Positions 24,243-32,743 are shown, numbered from the stretch's first letter. The stretch: 36,828 nt of DNA from Pseudomonadota bacterium (GCA_023451735.1 JAEXYH010000003.1:1-36828); one strand, 5' to 3'. Numbers and translations are program-made. Notes: generated from the letters alone by a model not told the origin.

Positions 24243-24371
24243 TCAGACCATCGACATTGCGATGGCAATGGCTGCGGATACACCCAGGGCCGTTGCCGCG
24301 GCAAGAATGCTCAGGCCGATACGCGCCCAATGCGTGCGACGGGCACGCTTTTCGTCCCACTCGTAAACCAT
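24243..24371 (-). CDS. Small single-pass membrane protein (42 residues)
   Basis: A short gene encoding 42 residues. The N-terminal 18 residues are charged (MVYEWDEKRARRTHWARI), and the rest is one hydrophobic helix rich in Ala and Ile (LSILAAATALGVSAAIAIAM), ending SMV. Positive charges before the helix predict an N-in single-pass inner-membrane peptide. The start ATG 24371 is preceded by GGAGTGGGAG at a suitable distance, which supports translation. Its order of charged head, then membrane helix resembles small uncharacterised proteins of rhizobia, but I do not recognise a named family. It stands alone between rirA and mmsA. Confidence 0.6.
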   Translation of the reverse strand: MVYEWDEKRARRTHWARIGLSILAAATALGVSAAIAIAMSMV

Positions 24372-24501
24372 GACATAACTCCCACTCCTACCCGCTCCAA
24401 TTTAGGGCAACAGGCGGCCACGTCAATCTTTCGTGAGGGATAGTTTACATAAGAGGGTTCGATGGCAGGTACGGCAGCACCCGCCATCGATGGTGTCTCT
24501 C

Positions 24502-25998
24502 TCACTTCATGACCGGCATGACGAATTCTGCGCCGTCCTTGATACCGGAAGGCCAACGGGCGGTGATCGTCTTTGTCTTGGTCCAGAACTTGATCGAATC
24601 CGTGCCGTGCTGGTTCAAATCGCCGAAGGACGATGCCTTCCAGCCGCCGAAGGAATGATAGGCGAGCGGAACCGGGATCGGAACGTTGATGCCAATCATG
24701 CCGATATTGATGCGGCTGGCGAAATCTCGCGCGGCATCGCCGTCACGGGTGAAGATCGCGACACCATTGCCGTATTCGTGCTTCATCGGCAGCGACAGGG
24801 CATCCTCGTAATTCGTCGCGCGGACGACCGACAGAACCGGCCCGAAGATTTCCTGCTTGTAGATTTCCATCTCCGGCGTGACATTGTCGAACAGCGAGCC
24901 GCCAACGAAATAGCCGTCTTCATATCCCTGCAGCTTGAAGCCGCGGCCATCGACCAGAAGCTTGGCGCCCTCTTCGACACCCTTGTCGATCAGGCTATTG
25001 ATGCGCTCGTGCGCTGCCTTGGTGACGACCGGCCCCATGTCGGCCTTGTCATCCGTGTATGGGCCGATGCGCAGGCTTTCGATCTTGGGGATCAGCTTTT
25101 CGACCAGCCGGTTGGCGGTTTCCTCGCCGACCGGGACGGCGACAGAGACGGCCATGCAACGCTCGCCCGCCGAACCGTAACCTGCGCCCATCAGGGCGTT
25201 GACGGCCTGATCGAGATCGGCGTCCGGCATGATGATCATGTGGTTCTTGGCGCCACCGAAGCACTGGGCCCGCTTGCCGTTCTGTGCGGCCGTACCATAG
25301 ACATAACGCGCGATCGGGGTGGAGCCGACGAAGGAGACGGCGCCGATATCCGGATCGGTCAGGATCGCATCGACGGCGGCCTTGTCGCCGTTGATGACGT
25401 TGAGGATGCCGGCCGGGAGGCCTGCTTCGATCATCAGTTCGGCAAGCCGGATCGGCAGGGAAGGATCACGCTCGGATGGCTTGAGGATAAAAGCGTTGCC
25501 GCAGGCGATCGCCGGGGCGAACATCCACATCGGGATCATGCCGGGAAAGTTGAAGGGCGTGATGCCGGCGCCGATCCCGACCGGCTGGCGGATCGAATAC
25601 ATGTCGATCTGCGGGCCGGCGCCTTCGGTGAACTCGCCCTTGGAGAGATGCGGGATGCCGATGACGAATTCACAGACTTCCAGCCCGCGAACAATATCAC
25701 CTTTGCTATCTTCGACCGTCTTGCCGTGTTCCTTGGACAGCATGACGGCAAGCTCATCCATGTTCTGGTTGAGCAGATCGACGAACTTCATGAACACGCG
25801 GGCGCGGCGCTGGGGATTGGTGGCCGCCCATGCCGGCTGGGCGGCCTTGGCATTTTCGACCGCCGCGCGGATTTCGGACACGCTTGCAAGCGCTACCTTG
25901 GCCTGCACTTCGCCGGTTGCCGGATTGAAGACGTCGGCCGTGCGACCGCTCGTGCCAGCGACATGCTTGCCGCCAATAAAATGACCGATTTCCTGCAT
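24502..25998 (-). CDS. mmsA: CoA-acylating methylmalonate-semialdehyde dehydrogenase
   Basis: A 498-residue aldehyde dehydrogenase that turns methylmalonate semialdehyde (from valine, thymine or inositol breakdown) or malonate semialdehyde into propionyl-CoA or acetyl-CoA with NAD and CoA. The nucleophile is Cys281 in GSAGERCMAVS. The general-base Glu of hydrolytic ALDHs is replaced by Asn in GGAKNHMIIMPDAD, the hallmark of the CoA-acylating subfamily. TPFNFPGMIPMWMF is also typical. ATG 25998 has a perfect GGAGG seven bases upstream. The divergent LysR gene is its likely regulator. No inositol or valine pathway gene is adjacent, so the route served is unclear. Confidence 0.95.
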   Translation of the reverse strand: MQEIGHFIGGKHVAGTSGRTADVFNPATGEVQAKVALASVSEIRAAVENAKAAQPAWAATNPQRRARVFMKFVDLLNQNMDELAVMLSKEHGKTVEDSKGDIVRGLEVCEFVIGIPHLSKGEFTEGAGPQIDMYSIRQPVGIGAGITPFNFPGMIPMWMFAPAIACGNAFILKPSERDPSLPIRLAELMIEAGLPAGILNVINGDKAAVDAILTDPDIGAVSFVGSTPIARYVYGTAAQNGKRAQCFGGAKNHMIIMPDADLDQAVNALMGAGYGSAGERCMAVSVAVPVGEETANRLVEKLIPKIESLRIGPYTDDKADMGPVVTKAAHERINSLIDKGVEEGAKLLVDGRGFKLQGYEDGYFVGGSLFDNVTPEMEIYKQEIFGPVLSVVRATNYEDALSLPMKHEYGNGVAIFTRDGDAARDFASRINIGMIGINVPIPVPLAYHSFGGWKASSFGDLNQHGTDSIKFWTKTKTITARWPSGIKDGAEFVMPVMK

Positions 25999-26039
25999 GG
26001 GTTTCCTCCGTGTTTATTCCCGGCAGAATGTCACTCGAA

Positions 26040-26082
26040 TTTGCGCAATTCAATGCGATAGTTTACGCAACTGTTGTGCAAA
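26040..26082. promoter_or_regulatory. Repeated half-sites between mmsA and lysR
   Basis: Three similar 9-mers lie in the 109-base divergent gap: TTTGCGCAA (26040-26048), TTTACGCAA (26062-26070) and the inverted TTGTGCAAA (26074-26082). The last two form an inverted repeat around CTG. This multi-site layout is typical of a LysR regulator acting on both itself and its divergent target. Confidence 0.6.
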
Positions 26083-26107
26083 TTTCGACATCAGAGGATC
26101 GCTGTCG

Positions 26108-26995
26108 ATGGATTGGGATGATGTCAGGATGTTTCTGGCAGTGGCGCGCACCGGCCAGATTCTTTCCGCCTCGCGTCGTCTCGGTATCAACCATGCCACG
26201 CTCGGGCGGCGGATGACAGCGCTGGAGGATGCGCTGCAGACGCGGCTTCTGGTACGCCGGACCAATGGCTGCACGCTGACCGCGGAAGGCGAAGTGTTGC
26301 TGGCAGCCGCCGAAAAGATGGAAACCGAGATGCTGTCGGCGCAGGCGCGGACCGCCAGCACCGACACGGTGGTTGCCGGAACGGTGCGGATCGGCGCGCC
26401 GGACGGTTTCGGCGTGTCCTTTCTCGCATCCAGGATGGGCCACCTCACCCGCCGGCATCCGGAACTGAAGATCCAGCTTGTGCCCGTGCCGCGCCACTTT
26501 TCGCTCTCCCAGCGCGAGGCCGATATCGCGATTACCATCGAGCAGCCGGAACAGGGCCGGCTCGTTTCCTCCAGGCTGACGGATTACACGCTCGGGCTTT
26601 ATGCCTCGCGGGCCTATCTCGACACGGCCGGAACGCCGGAAATGGCGGAGGACTTGAGACGCCATGCGCGGGTGGGTTACGTCGAGGATCTGATCTTTTC
26701 GCCGTCGCTGAATTTTACCGGCGAGGTGATGCGCGACTGGGATGCGGGTTTCGAGATTTCGAGCGCGATCGGCCAGACCGAAGCCGTTAAGGCCGGTGCC
26801 GGCATCGGCATCCTGCATGATTATGTCGCGCGGCAATATCCGGAACTGACCAGGATCCTGCCCGAGGTTACGCTCAAGCGTTCCTATTGGACGACCTATC
26901 ACGAGACGTCCCGCGATCTTGCACGGCTTCGGATCGTTGTCGATTACATCCGCGAACTGGTGGCCGCGGAAAGCCATATCTTCGTCACCACCTGA
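26108..26995 (+). CDS. LysR-family regulator, probable regulator of mmsA
   Basis: A 295-residue LysR-type regulator. The HTH is at residues 1-60 (MDWDDVRMFLAVARTGQ, then INHATLGRRMTALEDAL); the NHATLGRRM helix departs from the common SQPALS form and is seen in a LysR branch with MDWDD N-termini. The effector domain starts near residue 90. I choose ATG 26108 with GAGGA upstream; the longer reading would run into the operator region and overlap mmsA's leader. It is divergent from mmsA across a 109-base gap with repeated half-sites, so it likely controls that gene. The inducer is unknown. Confidence 0.88.
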   Translation: MDWDDVRMFLAVARTGQILSASRRLGINHATLGRRMTALEDALQTRLLVRRTNGCTLTAEGEVLLAAAEKMETEMLSAQARTASTDTVVAGTVRIGAPDGFGVSFLASRMGHLTRRHPELKIQLVPVPRHFSLSQREADIAITIEQPEQGRLVSSRLTDYTLGLYASRAYLDTAGTPEMAEDLRRHARVGYVEDLIFSPSLNFTGEVMRDWDAGFEISSAIGQTEAVKAGAGIGILHDYVARQYPELTRILPEVTLKRSYWTTYHETSRDLARLRIVVDYIRELVAAESHIFVTT

Positions 26996-27005
26996 CGGCA
27001 GAGAC

Positions 27006-27030
27006 GAAAAAGCCCGGACAAAGCCGGGCT
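27006..27030 (-). terminator. Terminator between lysR and small HTH gene
   Basis: Stem AGCCCGG (27011-27017) and CCGGGCT (27024-27030). On the minus strand it ends in TTTTTC, right after the HTH gene; on the plus strand CTCTTCTT follows, so it may serve the LysR gene as well. Confidence 0.8.
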
Positions 27031-27039
27031 CTTCTTAGA

Positions 27040-27285
27040 TCAGGCGACGAGAAGCGCCGATGGGGGCAATTTCAGCGCCACGGCAATACGTTTCAGCCTG
27101 GCCGGATCGGCATTCAGGCCTTCCTCGACCCCAACAATCTCCTCGTGCACGAGGCCGGTGGTCAAAGAAAGGTCATCGATGCTGTAACCTGCAGCGATAC
27201 GCGCTTCAGCGACGGCCCTTGCCACTTGACCCGAAAGGACGGCGCCGCTCTGGGATGCCTTAATGTTGTTAATTGATACTGTCAT
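27040..27285 (-). CDS. Small HTH DNA-binding protein
   Basis: An 81-residue protein. Residues 28-78 (VARAVAEARIAAGYSIDDLSLTTGL, then HEEIVGVEEG and DPARLKRIAVALKLPPSAL) have the spacing of a lambda-repressor/XRE-type HTH with a final helix, though the match is loose. A 25-residue polar N-terminus precedes it. ATG 27285 (MTVSINN) follows AAGGA; the 10 extra residues of a longer reading have no ribosome site. It is divergent from a gene of unknown function across a 241-base gap with a perfect inverted repeat, which it may bind. It is short and single-domain; an antitoxin role is conceivable, but no toxin is adjacent on the same strand. Confidence 0.72.
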   Translation of the reverse strand: MTVSINNIKASQSGAVLSGQVARAVAEARIAAGYSIDDLSLTTGLVHEEIVGVEEGLNADPARLKRIAVALKLPPSALLVA

Positions 27286-27391
27286 GGTTTCATCCTTCTT
27301 GAAAAAACCCGGCATTCACGGCGGGTGAAGGGGGTCAAATGACCCAGACTGCGACATGCGGTCGCGGAACAAACATAGGCCATAATCTGCT

Positions 27392-27421
27392 TTGTGCAAT
27401 AGGCAATGGTGCATTGCACAA
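27392..27421. promoter_or_regulatory. Perfect inverted repeat between HTH gene and unknown gene
   Basis: TTGTGCAAT (27392-27400) and ATTGCACAA (27413-27421) are exact reverse complements with a 12-base spacer. The repeat sits centrally between two divergent start codons (27285 and 27527), as expected for a shared operator. Confidence 0.6.
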
Positions 27422-27526
27422 CATCGGATACAAGAAAACGGCGGCGCCTCCGTATTTTTCGTGTTTAAAATTCCGGCAGAACCAAAGCGTATCCTGCGCG
27501 TTTATAGGGCAAACGAGGACAGGATC

Positions 27527-28000
27527 ATGCCCTATTCCGACTTCGCCCACTCGACGCACGGCAACAACCATGGTTTCGGCACGGATGCACAATTATTGCA
27601 GGCTGCACATCATCTTGTGGACGTCTATCTCATGTATTTGCGGGAGCACGCCACCGGCAGCGATCTCTTCGACACGTGCGAGCTTCCGGCCTCGAAAGGA
27701 AGTCTGATCAATGCTTTCCGGGTCGTCATTGCGACAGAGAGCCGGCCAGGCGTACGGGCATTGCTGGTCAAGGCCGGCGTGACGCTCGCTCAATTTCAGG
27801 AAAACATTGGCCCGCGCATGTCTGTCACGCCGGTGGATGTGAAACAAAGGCCGAGCGACGGGCGCTGGCAGCCTAATCAAAACCAGATCCGCCGGTTTGA
27901 TCACGCGTTGATGCGCCTCGGTGAGGATCGAACAAGGTTGGCGCAGATGTTTCGCCAAGCCGTCGACATTGCCGAGGACAGACCTGTGCACAACGCGTGA
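27527..28000 (+). CDS. Protein of unknown function (157 residues)
   Basis: I do not recognise this protein. It is 157 residues long, mostly helical in appearance, without a signal peptide or membrane helix. The N-terminus is His- and Ser-rich (MPYSDFAHSTHGNNHGF); the middle has LLQAAHHLVDVYLMYLREHA and a basic C-terminal half with RRFDHALMRLGEDRTRLAQMF. ATG 27527 has an AGGA sequence close upstream and matches the change from non-coding to coding character; an earlier reading would cross the inverted repeat. It is transcribed divergently from the small HTH gene, which may regulate it. It has no neighbour on the same strand that hints at a role. Confidence 0.65.
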   Translation: MPYSDFAHSTHGNNHGFGTDAQLLQAAHHLVDVYLMYLREHATGSDLFDTCELPASKGSLINAFRVVIATESRPGVRALLVKAGVTLAQFQENIGPRMSVTPVDVKQRPSDGRWQPNQNQIRRFDHALMRLGEDRTRLAQMFRQAVDIAEDRPVHNA

Positions 28001-28315
28001 CGACGTTGCCACCGGCAGAGATTGCTTTGGGTCAATGAAGCCGCTGGCAGTTTCTGTAGTCTCTTCATCAAGACGAAATTGCGGCGATGTGCGCTTTCAA
28101 GCCCGCATCACGTTGCCGCCGCAGGCAGGGTGAAGACTGAGATCCGCAGGCCCCGTTCGACGCTACCTTCGAACGGCCAAGGAACGGCCCCATCAAGGGT
28201 CGTCTGGTGCCGGATTTCGCCATTTCTGCCTGAACGGCGGGCTGGGGCGACGCGGCGGAGGCAGCGCCGTCCAAGAGGGACCCGGCCCAAAATACATGGG
28301 CCGGGTCTTCGCGTT
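28001..28315. other. Gene-free stretch with strong hairpin
   Basis: No credible gene. It holds an exact 10-bp stem GACCCGGCCC (28279-28288) and GGGCCGGGTC (28298-28307) with a 9-base AT-rich loop, followed on the plus strand by CTTCGCGTTT. This may end the unknown gene's transcript, but it is 280 bases away and the T-run is weak. A repeat element follows directly. Confidence 0.45.
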
Positions 28316-28412
28316 TAGAGCATTTCCGCCATTTCTTCGAAACGCGAAGTTGCTCCTCGGTTTCAATGCAATTTCGAACGCAAAACCGGTTCCCACTTCT
28401 GGCATTGCTCCA
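28316..28412. repeat. Palindromic intergenic element, TAGAGCA type, copy 2
   Basis: A 97-bp element with ends TAGAGCAT and ATTGCTCCA. It shares TTCTTCGAAACGC and AACCGGTTCCCA with the copy at 1268-1341 but is longer by an internal segment containing TGCTCCTCGG and TTTCGAACGC. It abuts the 3' end of the pyruvate-kinase-like gene, two bases from its stop codon. Confidence 0.7.
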
Positions 28413-28414
28413 GG

Positions 28415-29917
28415 CTACCAGGACTTCAGTGCCCGAAGGGTCGGTGTCTTCTTGAAGATATGGCCGTCCATACGGGCGAGAAGTGTGTCGAGCAGCGTAA
28501 CGGCTTCAGCAACCGCCGGTCCCTTGTTCAGCATCACACATTCAGCACGGGCAGCCATCGCGGCATCGGTCATCTCGCCGCGCGACGGCAGACCATCCTT
28601 CACCAGATCTTCCAGAACCTGCGTCGCCCAGACGGTTGGGACGGATGCCGCCTCACAGAGCCAAAGGATTTCCTCCTGCATCTCCGCAACCCGCTCGAAG
28701 CCGATTTCGGCCGCAAGGTCGCCGCGTGCGATCATCACGCCGAAGGGACGGCCCAATGTGTGGGCGCGGGCAATCAGAGCCGGCAGGTTACGGACTGCTT
28801 CCGGCTGTTCGATCTTGGCGACGAGACCGAGTTTTTCGGCACGCGGCGGATAGGCGCCGAGCGCCTTTTCGAGAAGATCCAGGTCTTCCGGACGGCTGAC
28901 GAAAGAATAACCAAGCATGTCGGCATTGCCGATAACCGCAGCAAGATCGCCCTCGTCCTTGGCAGTGAGTGGCGACAGACCGAGGACCGTATCGGGAAGG
29001 TTCAGTCCCTTTTCAGGTTTCAGCTTGACGCCGCCAGCCTTCACGCGGGTGACACGTGCAAGCGCTTCGCCTTCCGATACGCTTTCGACAATGGCTTCCA
29101 GCTTGCCGTCATTGTAACGCAGCTTGTGGCCCGGCTCGACGCGTTCGACTATTTCCGGCAGGGAGACCGATGCGCAGAAACGTACGTCCTCCGTCTGAAA
29201 GGGATCATCCGAGGCGACAAGGCGGAAAACATCTCCAGCCGACAGTTTCGCGCCCTTGTCGGCAATCACGGCTTCCGTCCTGATCTTCGGGCCGGCGATA
29301 TCCATCAGCACGGTGATCTTGCGGCCTATCGTTTCACCAGCGGTGCGGACATGCCGCGCCAAAGCCTCCCACGTCTTGTGATCATCATGGGCGCAGTTGA
29401 TGCGGGCGACATCCATGCCGCGACGGACAAGATCAAGGATGAATTCGGGATCCTTCGCGGAATCTCCCGGCAGTGTGACCATGATGCGGCCTCGACGATG
29501 CGGGCGGGCACTTCCGAGCAACCGTTCCGTCATAGCGGCAAGCCCTGTTTCGCCGGCAAAGAACCGAGCCTCGGAAGGCAGTGAATAGGACGGCGCCTTT
29601 CCCTGCATGGCGGACAATGCGGACAGGACGGCATCCAGTGTGGGCAGGACGCGGCTTTCCAACCGGCCGAGCGAGGAGAGCCCGTGCCGCATGAGCCGGC
29701 GCTGCAGCGGGCGAATGTCATGACGGCGAAGGCAGAGATAGTGGCACAGGTTTTCGAGACGATCGGCTTCAGCCACCTCACCGGCAAGGCTTGCGAACAG
29801 CTCCTGTCCTTCCTCGGCAACACGATTGCGCAGATCGCGAACCTCGATGAAAAGCCTGTCGAGATCGGTTGCGTGTTCATCGGCCTCGCCGACCGCAACT
29901 CTGTTCGTATCGGGCAT
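28415..29917 (-). CDS. Atypical pyruvate kinase: N-terminal extension, no C-terminal domain
   Basis: A 500-residue protein. Residues 1-140 are a helical, charged extension with no family I know. Residues 142-485 are a pyruvate kinase barrel: RGRIMVTLPG, ARINCAHDD (canonical RLNFSHG), LMDIAGPKIRTE (canonical DTKGPEIRTG), a B domain at about 215-305, the catalytic Lys368 in AKIEQPEAV, MIARGDLAAEIG and WATQVLEDLV. The potassium ligands Ser77 and Thr114 of muscle enzyme are Ala176 and Ile207 here, and Glu117 is Lys211, a change known from potassium-independent enzymes. The usual C-terminal allosteric domain is absent; the protein stops after the barrel. It is divergent from phosphoketolase, so a role in making pyruvate from the glyceraldehyde phosphate branch is plausible. 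Confidence 0.85.
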   Translation of the reverse strand: MPDTNRVAVGEADEHATDLDRLFIEVRDLRNRVAEEGQELFASLAGEVAEADRLENLCHYLCLRRHDIRPLQRRLMRHGLSSLGRLESRVLPTLDAVLSALSAMQGKAPSYSLPSEARFFAGETGLAAMTERLLGSARPHRRGRIMVTLPGDSAKDPEFILDLVRRGMDVARINCAHDDHKTWEALARHVRTAGETIGRKITVLMDIAGPKIRTEAVIADKGAKLSAGDVFRLVASDDPFQTEDVRFCASVSLPEIVERVEPGHKLRYNDGKLEAIVESVSEGEALARVTRVKAGGVKLKPEKGLNLPDTVLGLSPLTAKDEGDLAAVIGNADMLGYSFVSRPEDLDLLEKALGAYPPRAEKLGLVAKIEQPEAVRNLPALIARAHTLGRPFGVMIARGDLAAEIGFERVAEMQEEILWLCEAASVPTVWATQVLEDLVKDGLPSRGEMTDAAMAARAECVMLNKGPAVAEAVTLLDTLLARMDGHIFKKTPTLRALKSW

Positions 29918-30301
29918 GTCGATCTCCTCCCTGCCTCAACGGTAGTCTGGCCTGCAAACATCACCCGGACATGACAGGAGCGCGTTGAGCCGAATCAAAG
30001 CCTGCGACGGTGTACCGCACGAAATTTCCGCGTGGCGAACACTCGTCGTACGCCAGGTGCAGTTTGCGGCAGCGGACAACGGAAGTTCGAAAAATCGGCC
30101 TTAAAGCTGGCAATCATCAGCCCCTGCCCTATCCTCCCGGCCATCGCGCGATAATTGATTGTTTGTCACAAAAAACGTCCAGATTACCGAAAGCGCGATG
30201 CCTCTTGAGAGGCGGACAATCCGCCAGTCCATGATCCATGTCATGAAGCACGCCATCTAAATCGATTAGTATCGGAGATGAGGAAAAAAGAGGAGTTATC
30301 A
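29918..30301. promoter_or_regulatory. Divergent control region of pyruvate-kinase-like and phosphoketolase genes
   Basis: 384 bases without a gene. It contains a short hairpin GGCGGA-CAA-TCCGCC (about 30211-30225) and TAGTAT near 30269 as a possible -10 for the phosphoketolase. No clear -35 box or known operator is seen. Confidence 0.4.
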
Positions 30302-32743
30302 ATGCAGCAGCATATAGTCCAAAAGGACGCCGCATTTTCGCAATCCGAATATTTTGATTCCAACCGTTCCCGCACCGAGCTTTCCCAGGCAGAGGTGACG
30401 CTGATGGACCGGTATTGGCGAGCAGCCAATTATCTTTCCGTCGGGCAGATTTATCTTCTCGAAAATCCGCTTCTGCGTGAACCGCTTCAGCCGCTGCATA
30501 TCAAGCCGCGACTTCTCGGGCACTGGGGGACGACCCCCGGCCTCAACTTCATCTATACGCATCTCAATCGGGTGATCAAAAACCGCGATCTCGACGTCAT
30601 TTATATATGCGGACCGGGCCATGGCGGACCGGGCATGGTCGCCAATACCTGGATGGAAGGTATCTACAGCGAAGTTTATCCGGATATTCCGGAAAACGCG
30701 GAAGGCATGCACAAGCTGTTCCGGCAATTCTCCTTCCCCGGCGGCGTGCCGAGCCATGTGGCGCCGGAAACGCCCGGCTCCATCCATGAAGGCGGCGAAC
30801 TGGGTTATGCGCTCGTACATGCCTTCGGTGCAGCCTTCGACAATCCGGACCTGATCGTTGCCTGCGTCGTTGGCGACGGCGAGGCCGAAACCGGACCGCT
30901 GGCCGCAAGCTGGCAGTCGAACAAGTTCCTGAACCCGACGCGCGACGGCGCAGTTCTGCCGATCCTGCATCTGAACGGCTATAAGATCGCAAACCCGACC
31001 GTGCTTTCGCGCATTCCCCACGAAGACCTGAAAAGACTGTTCGAGGGTCACGGTTATGCGCCGATTTTCGTCGAGGGCCACGAGCCCGAGGCGATGCACA
31101 GACTGATGGCGGATGCGATGGATCTCGCAACCGATATGATCCGCGCCATCCAGGAAAAGGCCCGTTCGGGAGCCGCTTCTACGGAAGCCCCGCGCTGGCC
31201 GATGATCATCCTGCGCAGCCCGAAAGGGTGGACAGGGCCTAAGGAAGTCGACGGCAAGAAGGTCGAGGATTTCTGGCGCGCGCACCAGGTTCCGGTTGCC
31301 ACCTGCCGGGAAAACGACAGCCACCGCAAGGTTCTCGAAGACTGGATGCGGAGCTACAATCCAGAAGACCTGTTCAATGCGGACGGAAGCCTGAAGGCGG
31401 AATTGAAAGCTCTTGCACCGACCGGCAACCGCCGAATGGGCGCCAACCCCCATACCAATGGCGGCATCCTGCGCAAGGAACTGAAATGCCCGCCGATTTC
31501 CGACTACGCCGTCGATGTGACGGTGCCGGGCGAAAAGATCGTCCAGACAACGGAAGTGCTCGGCAAATACCTGCGCGACGTGATGAAGCTCAACGACGCG
31601 GAAAAGAACTTCCGGGTCTTCGGACCGGATGAAACGGATTCCAACCGCCTCGGCCCGGTATTCGAAGCAACCGACCGGGTCTGGATGGAAAAGATCGAGC
31701 CCTATGACGTGCATCTTTCGCCCGATGGGCGGGTGATGGAAGTCCTATCCGAACATCTGTGCCAGGGATGGCTGGAAGGTTACCTGCTGACCGGTCGTCA
31801 CGGGTTCTTTTCGTGCTACGAAGCCTTCATCCACATTATCGATTCGATGTTCAACCAGCATGCCAAGTGGCTGAAGGTGACGCGTCATCTCGAGTGGAGG
31901 AAGCCGATCAGCTCGCTCAACTACCTGCTGACCTCGCATGTGTGGCGGCAGGATCATAATGGCTTCAGCCATCAGGATCCGGGCTTCCTCGATCATGTTG
32001 CCAACAAGAAGGCCGACGTGGTGCGCATCTACCTGCCGCCGGATGCCAATACGCTCCTGTGGGTGGCCGACCATTGCCTCAACACCTGGGACCGCATCAA
32101 CGTGATCGTGGCCGGCAAGCAGCCGGAGCCGCAATGGCTTTCCATCGAGGATGCGGCCAAACATTGCCAGGCCGGTATCGGCACCTGGGACTGGGCCAGC
32201 AACGAGGATGACGCGATCGCACCGGACGTGGTGATGGCCTGCGCCGGCGACGTGCCGACGATGGAAACGCTGGCCGCCGTGATGATCCTGCGCGAAGCGA
32301 TCCCGGAACTAAAAATCCGTGTCGTCAACGTCGTCGACCTGATGACGCTGCAGGCGAAGGAAGAGCATTCGCATGGCCTGACGGACGAAGACTTCGACAA
32401 GCTGTTCACCACCGAGCGGCCGGTCATCTTCGCCTATCACGGCTATCCTTACCTCATCCACCGGCTGACCTATAAGCGCAACAACCACCGCAACATGCAT
32501 GTGCGCGGCTTCGTCGAGGAAGGCACGACCACGACGCCTTTCGACATGACGGTGCTCAACCAGCTCGACCGCTACCATCTGGCGCTCGAAGCCATCGAAC
32601 GGGTGCCGGAACTGAAGGAAAAGGTTCCGCATGTGATCGAGATGCTGAACGGCAAACTTGCACTGCATACCGCTCATGTGCGCGAATACGGCGAGGACAT
32701 GCCGGAAATTCGCGACTGGAAGTGGACAGGCCTCACGGCATGA
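30302..32743 (+). CDS. xfp: Xylulose-5-phosphate/fructose-6-phosphate phosphoketolase
   Basis: An 813-residue thiamine-diphosphate enzyme that splits xylulose 5-phosphate (and often fructose 6-phosphate) with phosphate into acetyl phosphate plus glyceraldehyde 3-phosphate (or erythrose 4-phosphate). Motifs of the family are present: LGHWGTTPGLNFIY, GPGHGGPGMVANT, SFPGGVPSHVAPETPGS, the ThDP-binding VVGDGEAETGPLA, NGYKIANPT, and in the C-terminal part HGFFSCYEAF and VWRQDHNGFSHQDPG. The length is normal. ATG 30302 follows GAGGAG; a start eight codons earlier covers the ribosome site. A strong terminator ends the gene. An acetate kinase or phosphotransacetylase gene is not in the window, so acetyl phosphate would be used by enzymes encoded elsewhere. 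Confidence 0.96.
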   Translation: MQQHIVQKDAAFSQSEYFDSNRSRTELSQAEVTLMDRYWRAANYLSVGQIYLLENPLLREPLQPLHIKPRLLGHWGTTPGLNFIYTHLNRVIKNRDLDVIYICGPGHGGPGMVANTWMEGIYSEVYPDIPENAEGMHKLFRQFSFPGGVPSHVAPETPGSIHEGGELGYALVHAFGAAFDNPDLIVACVVGDGEAETGPLAASWQSNKFLNPTRDGAVLPILHLNGYKIANPTVLSRIPHEDLKRLFEGHGYAPIFVEGHEPEAMHRLMADAMDLATDMIRAIQEKARSGAASTEAPRWPMIILRSPKGWTGPKEVDGKKVEDFWRAHQVPVATCRENDSHRKVLEDWMRSYNPEDLFNADGSLKAELKALAPTGNRRMGANPHTNGGILRKELKCPPISDYAVDVTVPGEKIVQTTEVLGKYLRDVMKLNDAEKNFRVFGPDETDSNRLGPVFEATDRVWMEKIEPYDVHLSPDGRVMEVLSEHLCQGWLEGYLLTGRHGFFSCYEAFIHIIDSMFNQHAKWLKVTRHLEWRKPISSLNYLLTSHVWRQDHNGFSHQDPGFLDHVANKKADVVRIYLPPDANTLLWVADHCLNTWDRINVIVAGKQPEPQWLSIEDAAKHCQAGIGTWDWASNEDDAIAPDVVMACAGDVPTMETLAAVMILREAIPELKIRVVNVVDLMTLQAKEEHSHGLTDEDFDKLFTTERPVIFAYHGYPYLIHRLTYKRNNHRNMHVRGFVEEGTTTTPFDMTVLNQLDRYHLALEAIERVPELKEKVPHVIEMLNGKLALHTAHVREYGEDMPEIRDWKWTGLTA

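Noticed and set aside
27259..27275. CtrA box in TTAATGTTGTTAA
   Set aside because: The two TTAA halves are five bases apart rather than seven, and they lie inside the coding region of the HTH gene.
30150..30170. FNR/FixK-type box upstream of phosphoketolase
   Set aside because: TTGAT-TGTT-TGTCA matches only the left half of the TTGAT-N4-ATCAA consensus.
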